Shown here piece by piece: positions 1 through 5,205 of a stretch of 5,446 nucleotides of DNA. The stretch spans positions 1-5,446 of the forward strand of contig JALSPH010000011.1 of assembly GCA_026986055.1 (NCBI GenBank), given 5' to 3'. The stretch's first letter is position 1; the number at the start of each line of letters is the position of its first letter. The notes under the pieces were generated by a model that had not been told where the DNA came from, searched no databases, and saw nothing but the letters and a program-made list of their open reading frames with translations. Source of the stretch: Campylobacterales bacterium. GTDB lineage: Bacteria > Campylobacterota > Campylobacteria > Campylobacterales > Hydrogenimonadaceae. A program made the position numbers and the translations under genes.

Positions 1-1
1 C

Positions 2-1084
2 AAGCGCCCGGTCTTCTACCTCGGAGGGGGGATCATACATTCAGGCAGCGCCGATCTTGTAAGAGAGTTTGTCGCAGCTACACAGATTCCGGCCGTCGAG
101 ACTCTTATGGCAAGAGGCGTTTTGAAGTATGACGATCCGCTTCTTCTTGGAATGGTCGGTATGCATGGAACGTATCAGGCGAATATGGCTATGAGTGAAG
201 CGGACCTCATGATAGCTCTCGGGCCGAGGTTCGATGACAGGGTCACGGGAAAGCTTTCGGAGTTTGCGAAGCACGCGAAGATCATACATGTAGATATCGA
301 TCCTAGCAGTATCGGTAAGCTTGTCGATGTGGACTATCCTATCGTCGGAGACCTCAAAGAGGTTTTGGAGGTTATGATACCCAAAGTCAAAGAGCATGTG
401 GACCCGGACAGATATCAGCCCTGGCGAGAGATTTTGAAGAGGTACAACGAGATACACCCTCTCAAATATGAGGATAGCGACGAGGTGCTCAAGCCTCAGT
501 GGGTCATAGAGAGAGTCGGAGAGCTTCTCGGAGAAGATGCCGTCATATCGACGGATGTCGGGCAACACCAGATGTGGACTGCGCAGTTCTATCCATTCTC
601 GTATCCAAGGCAGTTCATAACGAGCGGCGGCCTTGGGACGATGGGTTTCGGGTTCCCTGCGGCAATGGGTGTTAAGAGGGCGCGGCCTGAAAAGATAAGC
701 GTCAACTTCACGGGAGACGGCTCCATTTTGATGAATATTCAAGAGCTTGTTACGGCGGTAGAGAGCAGGCTTCCGGTAGTCAACATCATTTTGAACAACC
801 ACTACCTGGGAATGGTCAGGCAGTGGCAGACCTTCTTCTACGACAAGCGGTACGCAGAGACAGACCTTAGCTTTCAGCCCGATTTTGTAAGACTTGCGGA
901 GGCTTGCGGAGGAGTAGGGTACAGAGTCGAAACGAAAGATGAGTTCGACGAAGCTTTGAAAGATGCGGTAGACAAAGGCGTAGTGGCTATGATAGATGTT
1001 ATAGTCGATCGTAACGAGAATGTGCTTCCGATGGTACCGAGCGGCGGAACGCTCTACAATATGATGCTGGAATTCAAGGATTAA
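2..1084 (+). CDS. ilvB: Acetolactate synthase large (catalytic) subunit, 5'-truncated by the window edge
   Basis: This is the ThDP-dependent enzyme that condenses two pyruvates to acetolactate, or pyruvate with 2-oxobutyrate to acetohydroxybutyrate: the first common step of valine, leucine and isoleucine synthesis in the cytoplasm. The frame is open from base 2. The 35 codons before the first ATG (107) already read as family sequence (KRPVFYLGGGIIHSG), so that ATG is internal and the true start lies outside. The visible 360 residues are roughly the last two-thirds of a protein usually about 565 long. They hold the central FAD-associated domain (GPRFDDRVTGK, about 74-84) and the C-terminal ThDP domain. 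The latter has TSGGLGTMGFGFPAAMG (about 207-223), the GDGS...NN cofactor motif (about 238-266) and MVRQWQ with the conserved Trp (about 275). It ends 2 bp before ilvN. Campylobacter annotations may call it ilvI. Identification is firm; the isozyme name is convention. Confidence 0.97.
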   Translation, partial: KRPVFYLGGGIIHSGSADLVREFVAATQIPAVETLMARGVLKYDDPLLLGMVGMHGTYQANMAMSEADLMIALGPRFDDRVTGKLSEFAKHAKIIHVDIDPSSIGKLVDVDYPIVGDLKEVLEVMIPKVKEHVDPDRYQPWREILKRYNEIHPLKYEDSDEVLKPQWVIERVGELLGEDAVISTDVGQHQMWTAQFYPFSYPRQFITSGGLGTMGFGFPAAMGVKRARPEKISVNFTGDGSILMNIQELVTAVESRLPVVNIILNNHYLGMVRQWQTFFYDKRYAETDLSFQPDFVRLAEACGGVGYRVETKDEFDEALKDAVDKGVVAMIDVIVDRNENVLPMVPSGGTLYNMMLEFKD

Positions 1085-1086
1085 TC

Positions 1087-1560
1087 ATGAAAGTGGAAAG
1101 AAGAATCATATCGGTCATAGTCCAGAACGAGCACAGTGTTTTGGCGCGAATAACGGGCCTTTTTGCCGCCAGAGGTTACAATATAGAGGCTCTTACGGTA
1201 GCACCCATACCCGATAGCAATATGTCCCGTCTAACGATAGAGACAAGAGGAAACGTAAGAGTCATAGAGCAGATAATAAAGCAGCTTCACAAACTTATAC
1301 CGACTTTCAAAGTCATAGAGCATGAAGAGATGATCGAAAAAGAGATGGTTATGATGAAGTTCCCCATAAACGAGTCGCTATCCAGCATTCAGGCTCTATG
1401 TCAGGCTTACAACGGCGGCATAGCGAATGTAAGCAGCCAGCATATCATCACGATGGTTGCAGACGAGCCCAAAAGGGTTAAACACTTCATAGAGGCTGCC
1501 CAGAGGTTTCACCCGGTAGAGATCGTTCGCGGCGGCGTGGTGGCCATGGAGAGAGAATGA
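1087..1560 (+). CDS. ilvN: Acetolactate synthase small (regulatory) subunit
   Basis: This subunit activates the catalytic subunit and confers feedback inhibition by valine. At 157 residues it is close to E. coli IlvH (163). An N-terminal ACT domain spans about residues 6-80, with the signature NEHSVLARITGLFAARGYNI (14-33) followed by LTVAP and SRLTIET. The C-terminal domain (about 85-157) ends in VEIVRGGVVAMERE, equivalent to the ARSGVVGL segment of IlvH. The start is well placed, with AAGGA at 1076-1080 six bases before the ATG. The gene sits 2 bp after ilvB, and its stop overlaps the lpxD start (ATGA), so the three are probably co-transcribed and translationally coupled. One point to note: Gly14 of E. 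coli IlvH, a known valine-resistance site, aligns with Ser17 here. I chose ilvN as the symbol; ilvH is equally used for this protein. Confidence 0.96.
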   Translation: MKVERRIISVIVQNEHSVLARITGLFAARGYNIEALTVAPIPDSNMSRLTIETRGNVRVIEQIIKQLHKLIPTFKVIEHEEMIEKEMVMMKFPINESLSSIQALCQAYNGGIANVSSQHIITMVADEPKRVKHFIEAAQRFHPVEIVRGGVVAMERE

Positions 1561-2516
1561 GGCTTTCCGAGCTTGCCAGGGTTGTAGGTATAGAGTATCA
1601 AGGGGTTGAGAAGGAGATAGTGGGCATAGGGACCCTAAAAGGTGCTACAGAGTCTCAGATAAGCTTTCTCGACAACCCGAAGTATCTTAAAGATCTCGCC
1701 GATACCAAAGCCGCTGCAGTATTTGTGAGCGAAAAGTTTTCAAAGTATCTGCCAGAAAGCTCCATCGCACTCGTTACCGAAGAGCCCTATCTGAAAGTTG
1801 CGCTCGCTTCTAAGTTTTTCGCTCCCGAGCCTATGAAGAAAGTGGGTGCCGAACCGTCGATAGGAGAGGGGTGTGAGATAGCTGAAAATGTAACTTTCGG
1901 CAAAGATGTGAAAATAGGCAGAGCCGTTACCATAATGCCCGGATGTTACATAGGCGACAACTCTGTAATAATGGACAATACTCTGATCTATCCCAATGTC
2001 ACTATATACCACGATACCGTTATAGGAAAAGGGTGCATCATCCATGCCGGAACCGTGATCGGTAGCGACGGTTACGGCTTTGCACACACCAAAGATGGAA
2101 AGCATGTAAAGCTCTACCAGCTTGGCAACGTAGTGATAGAGGATGATGTGGAGATCGGAGCTAACTGCGCTATAGACAGGGGCGCTTTGGAGTCTACTCT
2201 CATAAAGAGCGGCGTCAAAATAGATAACCTCGTTCACATAGCGCACAATTGCGAAGTGGGTGAGTATTCGCTCATAACCGGACAGGTTGGGCTTTCCGGC
2301 TCTACGAAGCTAGGAAGGAACGTCGTGATGGGCGGACAGAGCGGTACGGCAGGGCATCTGGAGATAGGGCCTTTCGCTACGATTGCCGCAAGAGGCGGAG
2401 TTACGAAGTCTATAGAGGGGAAAAAGGTCTATGCCGGCTTTCCGTTGATGGAGCATAAAAGATGGCTTAAGCTTAACGCTCTACTCTCTAGGCTTTTGGA
2501 AAAGAAGAAGTTATAG
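1557..2516 (+). CDS. lpxD: UDP-3-O-acylglucosamine N-acyltransferase (lipid A synthesis)
   Basis: LpxD transfers an acyl chain from acyl carrier protein to the amino group of UDP-3-O-acylglucosamine, the third step of lipid A synthesis, in the cytoplasm. The 319 residues match the family length (E. coli 341; Campylobacter proteins are shorter). The N-terminal uridine-binding domain (about 1-95) includes GATESQISFLDNPKY (29-43). It is followed by a left-handed beta-helix of hexapeptide repeats (about 100-275; for example IGEGCEIAENVTFGKDVKIG), the conserved IGSDGYGFAH (168-177), and NLVHIAHNCEVG (224-235), where His230 corresponds to the catalytic His239 of E. coli. A C-terminal helical tail (KRWLKLNALLSRLLEKKKL) is the part expected to contribute to acyl carrier protein contact. 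The start codon overlaps the ilvN stop by 4 bp, and GGAG at 1548-1551 lies five bases upstream. Linkage to ilv genes is one I recall from Campylobacter jejuni. Confidence 0.96.
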   Translation: MRLSELARVVGIEYQGVEKEIVGIGTLKGATESQISFLDNPKYLKDLADTKAAAVFVSEKFSKYLPESSIALVTEEPYLKVALASKFFAPEPMKKVGAEPSIGEGCEIAENVTFGKDVKIGRAVTIMPGCYIGDNSVIMDNTLIYPNVTIYHDTVIGKGCIIHAGTVIGSDGYGFAHTKDGKHVKLYQLGNVVIEDDVEIGANCAIDRGALESTLIKSGVKIDNLVHIAHNCEVGEYSLITGQVGLSGSTKLGRNVVMGGQSGTAGHLEIGPFATIAARGGVTKSIEGKKVYAGFPLMEHKRWLKLNALLSRLLEKKKL

Positions 2517-2524
2517 ATTATAAT
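2496..2524 (+). promoter_or_regulatory. Candidate sigma70-type promoter for the small downstream gene
   Basis: A perfect TATAAT at 2519-2524, just after the lpxD stop, is preceded at exactly 17 bp by TTGGAA (2496-2501), which matches the -35 consensus at four of six positions. Transcription would begin near 2531, giving a leader of about 20 bases that contains the Shine-Dalgarno AAGGAG (2540-2545). This suggests the small gene can be expressed independently of the ilv-lpxD operon. It is a consensus match only; AT-rich spacers produce such matches by chance. Confidence 0.5.
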
Positions 2525-2552
2525 TTTATAAATCATAGTAAGGAGTATTGAA

Positions 2553-2780
2553 ATGAAAGAGTCAAAACTTATAAAAGAGATCCCGTTGGCAAGCAGCGAT
2601 AACGGCGCTATAACGATAGCTACGATAGAGGAGCCGTACGGAAAAGATTCTGCACCGGTGGTTAGTCTTGGCATATGGCTCTCAAAAACGAGCGAAGAGC
2701 CGGATTGGAAAGTGCATATTCCTTCAGAGAATCTCGATGAGGTGATAAAAGCGCTTGAGGAGGCGAAAAAAGAGTTGTAG
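2553..2780 (+). CDS. Small conserved-looking protein of unknown function (75 aa)
   Basis: I do not recognise this protein. It is 75 residues, acidic to neutral and soluble, with no signal peptide, membrane segment or cysteine. The pattern suggests beta strands at about 18-27 (GAITIATIEE), 34-44 (APVVSLGIWLS) and 51-57 (DWKVHIP). An amphipathic C-terminal helix follows (ENLDEVIKALEEAKKEL, 59-75). This beta-beta-beta-alpha order with a final helix of the type 'eLieAL' vaguely recalls the PC4/p15-like single-strand DNA-binding fold, but no diagnostic residue supports that and I would not annotate it. The gene is probably real: a strong AAGGAG lies seven bases before the ATG, a TATAAT promoter candidate precedes it, codon use matches its neighbours and a hairpin overlaps its stop. 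It lies 36 bp after lpxD on the same strand. Confidence 0.8.
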   Translation: MKESKLIKEIPLASSDNGAITIATIEEPYGKDSAPVVSLGIWLSKTSEEPDWKVHIPSENLDEVIKALEEAKKEL

Positions 2781-2792
2781 ACTCTTTTTCGC
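2763..2792 (+). terminator. Hairpin overlapping the stop codon of the 75-aa gene, possible terminator
   Basis: The left arm GCGAAAAAAGAGT (2763-2775) pairs with ACTCTTTTTCGC (2781-2792) over 12 bp, with one bulged A. The loop is TGTAG and contains the stop codon. The T-tract is within the stem rather than after it, so it is not a textbook intrinsic terminator on its own. It may act together with the hairpin 17 bases further on. TTGTAG (2775-2780) can also pair with CTACAA (2792-2797), giving a weaker alternative fold. Confidence 0.45.
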
Positions 2793-2808
2793 TACAATTC
2801 GTTCGCAT

Positions 2809-2846
2809 AAAAAAGTATCTCTTCATATGAAGTATGGTATTTTTTT
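2809..2846 (+). terminator. Probable Rho-independent terminator, possibly bidirectional
   Basis: AAAAAAGTATC (2809-2819) pairs with GGTATTTTTTT (2836-2846), including two G-U wobbles. The inner part is the perfect 12-bp palindrome CTTCATATGAAG (2821-2832). The result is a hairpin flanked by an A-tract and ending in seven T residues, which could work on either strand. It would close the transcript of the 75-aa gene and separate it from the repeat-rich region that follows. The stem is AT-rich, so strength is uncertain. Confidence 0.55.
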
Positions 2847-2972
2847 AAAATAATTCAACCAAATGAAAAATTGATAGTTGAGTATTCTGAAAATTACGAA
2901 ACCTCGCTCAGGCGAGATGAGATTTTTAGCGAAGCTAACGTTTGAAAACTTCACTAAAAAGTGCGAACGGGA

Positions 2973-3014
2973 GGAGCGTCAAGCAAAAGCAAACTGCTTT
3001 GCTTTTGTAGCTCC
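2973..3014. repeat. Central hairpin 1 of the palindromic region
   Basis: CAAAAGCAAA (2984-2993) pairs perfectly with TTTGCTTTTG (2998-3007) around the loop CTGC. The outer GGAGC (2973-2977) pairs with GCTCC (3010-3014) across an asymmetric internal loop of 6 and 2 bases. It sits at the top of the long palindrome. Confidence 0.6.
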
Positions 3015-3018
3015 GCAC

Positions 3019-3055
3019 GACGGGGCGTATATGCAAAAAGTGCATAGCCAACGTC
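3019..3055. repeat. Central hairpin 2 of the palindromic region
   Basis: Three stacked helices share one axis: GACG/CGTC (3019-3022 with 3052-3055), GGC/GCC (3024-3026 with 3047-3049) and TATGCA/TGCATA (3030-3035 with 3041-3046). The loop is AAAAG. A further small GC hairpin follows at 3063-3073, CCCC-TTC-GGGG, which can also be read as a C(UUCG)G tetraloop stem. Two or three side-by-side stable hairpins on one long stem is a shape more typical of structured RNA than of a simple terminator. Confidence 0.55.
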
Positions 3056-3181
3056 AGTTGTGCCCCTTCGGGGTTAGGCGTACTTTTTTCGCTAAAGCGA
3101 TCGTTTCGTTTTCAAACTAAAATCTCAAAGCCTTCGCTCGATTTGTAATTTTTCAGAGGGTTCGATGAGCGATGCTTGAAT

Positions 3182-3242
3182 GTTTGAGCGGAAAACTTCC
3201 GCTAAAAAATTGCGCTTACTTAACTCTTTTTAGGAAGTTTTC
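3182..3242 (+). repeat. Second, diverged copy of the palindrome module with two alternative folds
   Basis: Bases 3182-3214 repeat, in direct orientation, the module at 2940-2965: GTTTGA, AAACTTC, CTAAAAA and TGCG occur in the same order, with small insertions in this copy. AGCGGAA (3187-3193) pairs perfectly with TTCCGCT (3197-3203) around AAC. The same bases GAAAACTTCC (3191-3200) are instead perfectly complementary to GGAAGTTTTC (3233-3242), and that pairing can extend through TAAAAA/TTTTTA. The two helices exclude each other. This lies about 85-145 bases before the receptor start. Confidence 0.5.
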
Positions 3243-3327
3243 TCGTGTTTGCGTAGCAACAAACTTAATTTGGTTGAGTGAGTTTTCTATTTTTCAGTCT
3301 ATTTAATACTAAAAAGAAAGGGGTGCA

Positions 3328-5202
3328 ATGAAAATTGCTAAAGGTTTTAGAGGCAGATACTTCTCTCTTGCTGCGATCGCCGCGACTGTCAGCTGCATAC
3401 AGCTTCAAGCGCAAGATGTAAAGGCGATACAGCTTGAAAGAGTTGTAGTAAGCGCTGCCAACAGTGAACAGGATGAGGAGGATGTGACCGAGGATGTTAC
3501 GGTCATAACTGCAGATGAGATTCAAGAGAGAGGGTATGTGACCCTCAAAGATGCGCTCGCATCCGTACCCGGGATCTCTTTTACTTCAAACGGCGGTTAC
3601 GGCCAGCCGACTTCAATATATCTTCGCGGATTGAATTCAGACCAGACATTGGTATTGATCGACGGTGTAAGAGCCAACGATGTTACGGGCTTGCTTGGCG
3701 CTCAGTTTGAGACACTCTTACTCGACGATGTAGAGCGAATAGAGGTTATAAAGGGCGCTCAAAGCGGCGTATGGGGAGCAGACGCAAGTGCCGGAGTTAT
3801 CAACATAGTTACCAAAGGGGCTAAAAAGGCTCTTGGTTACGGCTATAAGTTAGGAACTTACGACACCAGAAGTTTCAATCTCATGTTATCCGATAAAAAA
3901 GATAAACTGAACTACTCTCTATCGCTCTCTTCGTTTCAAACAAAAGGTTTTTCGGCTGCAGAGCCGGGAAGCGGCTCACCGCTTTACGGCAGTAGAGGCG
4001 ACGATTTAGGGTATGAAGAGGACCCATACACGAACCGTACTTATATAGTCAAACTCGGGTATGAGATAAGCGAAAAGGATAGAGTAGAGGCATCATTAAG
4101 AGCCATAGATGCGAAAATCCATTACGACTCCATCGACTTTGCCACCGGTAAAACCGTAGATGCACCGGACGGCCCCTTCACTTTGAACAGCATAAAAAAC
4201 AGGTTTTACAGCGCCGGCTACTCAAGGGAAGATGGCCAAAACAGGCTAAGGCTCTTTTACAACTACTCCACATTCAACCGTACCCAGTATGGAGGCTACA
4301 GCGGCCATATAAAAGAGGTAGGAGCCATAAACAGGTACGATTACGCAAATGACTCCTTTTTTCAAGCAGGCGGCGGTTACCAAGGTTTCAGTCAGGGGCT
4401 GTCCGCAGGCAGTGACCTTGGCAAAAAGTATGCCAACAGGTATATTTTCGCTACAAACTACAACACTCTGTTTGAGGGCAGAACTATCGTAAGCGAGAGC
4501 GTAAGATACGACAACTACACGAACTTTGAAAACAAGCTTACCTACAAAGCTGGTATAAAGCAATATCTTCTTTCGGAGTTTGGAGTAAGTGCCAACTACT
4601 CCACCGGATACAATGTACCGACACTTTACAGACTATACGATAGTTGGGTAGGGAACAAAGAGCTGAAGCCTGAGAGTACGAGAGGGTACGATGCGGGACT
4701 CTTTTTCAAAGATTTCAAAGCTATCTACTTTTCCCAAAGGGTAGAAGATCTGATAGATTATAACTACTCGACTTTCAAGTACTACAACGAGCCCGGCAGC
4801 TCCAAATTCAAAGGCGTGGAGCTATCTTACAGCGGCACTATTTTAGAAGATGTCGCATACGACCTTGGCTATACGAGGCTTTTGAAAGCCCAAAAGGCTT
4901 CGGGTGAGAGTTTTGCCAGAAGAGCCAAAGTTAGCTTCAACTACTCTTTTACATGGTTTGCCGGCGATAAGCATACGGTCAATATAAACGGATACTATGT
5001 AGGTGAGCGGTTTGACGATGTAGCCAAAAAGGTGCAGACCGGAAAGTACAATGTCACAAACATAGCTTTAAGGCACAACTTCGCCAAAGGATACACCGGT
5101 CAGATAGAGGTTAGAAACATATTTGACCGCTTCTATCAGGAGGTGGATGGTTACGGAACCTCCGGCAGGGCATTTTATATAGGAATAAGTGCGAAACTTT
5201 AA
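3328..5202 (+). CDS. BtuB-like TonB-dependent outer-membrane receptor
   Basis: This is a gated beta-barrel that imports a scarce ligand across the outer membrane using TonB-ExbB-ExbD energy. The 624 residues are typical of the BtuB-like group. The N-terminal signal peptide (about 1-28) has a basic start, then a modest hydrophobic run (LAAIAATVSCIQLQA), with likely cleavage after QA. A TonB-box-like segment is ERVVVSA (37-43). The plug spans about 54-163: VTVITADEIQERG, LKDALASVPGI, IYLRGLNSDQTLVLIDGVR, VERIEVIKGAQSGVWGADA and VINIVTKG. The barrel (about 165-624) includes NKELKPESTRGYDAGL (443-458) and ends in VRNIFDRFYQEVDGYG...YIGISAKL. The last residue is Leu where most outer-membrane barrels end in an aromatic. 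AAAGGGG (3317-3323) precedes the ATG; a weak -10 (TTTAAT, 3302-3307) and no clear Fur box or cobalamin riboswitch are seen. The cargo could be cobalamin, a siderophore or another metal chelate. The next gene starts 3 bp later. Confidence 0.93.
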   Translation: MKIAKGFRGRYFSLAAIAATVSCIQLQAQDVKAIQLERVVVSAANSEQDEEDVTEDVTVITADEIQERGYVTLKDALASVPGISFTSNGGYGQPTSIYLRGLNSDQTLVLIDGVRANDVTGLLGAQFETLLLDDVERIEVIKGAQSGVWGADASAGVINIVTKGAKKALGYGYKLGTYDTRSFNLMLSDKKDKLNYSLSLSSFQTKGFSAAEPGSGSPLYGSRGDDLGYEEDPYTNRTYIVKLGYEISEKDRVEASLRAIDAKIHYDSIDFATGKTVDAPDGPFTLNSIKNRFYSAGYSREDGQNRLRLFYNYSTFNRTQYGGYSGHIKEVGAINRYDYANDSFFQAGGGYQGFSQGLSAGSDLGKKYANRYIFATNYNTLFEGRTIVSESVRYDNYTNFENKLTYKAGIKQYLLSEFGVSANYSTGYNVPTLYRLYDSWVGNKELKPESTRGYDAGLFFKDFKAIYFSQRVEDLIDYNYSTFKYYNEPGSSKFKGVELSYSGTILEDVAYDLGYTRLLKAQKASGESFARRAKVSFNYSFTWFAGDKHTVNINGYYVGERFDDVAKKVQTGKYNVTNIALRHNFAKGYTGQIEVRNIFDRFYQEVDGYGTSGRAFYIGISAKL

Positions 5203-5205
5203 AAG

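Larger units (their letters stand above)
2886..3157. repeat. Long imperfect palindrome with four co-linear pairing blocks
   Basis: Four blocks pair in order. (1) TCTGAAAATTAC 2886-2897 with GTAATTTTTCAGA 3145-3157 (one extra T). (2) TGAGATTTTTAG 2918-2929 with CTAAAATCTCA 3117-3127 (one extra T). (3) GTTTGAAAAC 2940-2949 with GTTTTCAAAC 3108-3117 (perfect). (4) AAAAAGTGCG 2956-2965 with CGTACTTTTT 3079-3088 (one G-U wobble). Because the blocks occur in mirrored order with similar spacing, they describe one long stem of about 70-80 bases per arm, not chance matches. The left arm also carries a small private hairpin, CTCGC-TCAG-GCGAG (2903-2916). The right arm carries TCGC-TAAA-GCGA (3089-3100). 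Confidence 0.65.
2855..3277. repeat. Gene-free region of nested inverted repeats bounded by 10-bp terminal inverted repeats
   Basis: This covers most of the 547-bp gap between the 75-aa gene and the receptor gene. TCAACCAAAT (2855-2864) is repeated inverted as ATTTGGTTGA (3268-3277). Between them lie a long imperfect palindrome, two central hairpins, and a diverged second copy of one palindrome module. The composition differs from the flanking genes and there is no gene I can support. I see no target-site duplication beside the 10-bp ends. The layout fits a non-autonomous repeat (MITE- or REP-like) or a large structured RNA; the sequence alone does not decide which. It could also be transcribed as part of a long 5' leader of the receptor gene. 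Confidence 0.5.

Noticed and set aside
41..802. A 253-codon minus-strand open frame
   Set aside because: It lies wholly antisense to the ilvB coding sequence, which has unmistakable family motifs. The minus frame has no recognisable domain.
107..1084. Treating ATG 107 as the start of the large subunit
   Set aside because: The same frame is open from base 2 and encodes typical acetolactate synthase residues, so the gene begins outside the window.
1740..2246. A 168-codon minus-strand open frame inside lpxD
   Set aside because: It is the shadow of a hexapeptide-repeat gene. It has no ribosome site and no recognisable protein.
2917..3120. Annotating the 67-codon frame in the palindromic region as a gene
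   Set aside because: It has no ribosome site and overlaps hairpins throughout. It is better explained as a chance open frame in a structured repeat, so I left it as a finding only.
2781..3327. CRISPR array, tRNA or cobalamin riboswitch in the gap
   Set aside because: The repeats are inverted and uneven, not regularly spaced direct repeats. No cloverleaf with a CCA end or T-arm motif is seen, and no B12-box-like sequence is present.
3328..3411. Lipoprotein signal at Cys23 of the receptor
   Set aside because: The residues before the cysteine (A-T-V-S-C) do not make a good lipobox. TonB-dependent receptors are not normally lipidated, and QLQA just after gives an ordinary cleavage site.
4246..4563. 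A 105-codon minus-strand open frame within the receptor gene
   Set aside because: It is antisense to a continuous barrel-coding sequence and has no independent signals.
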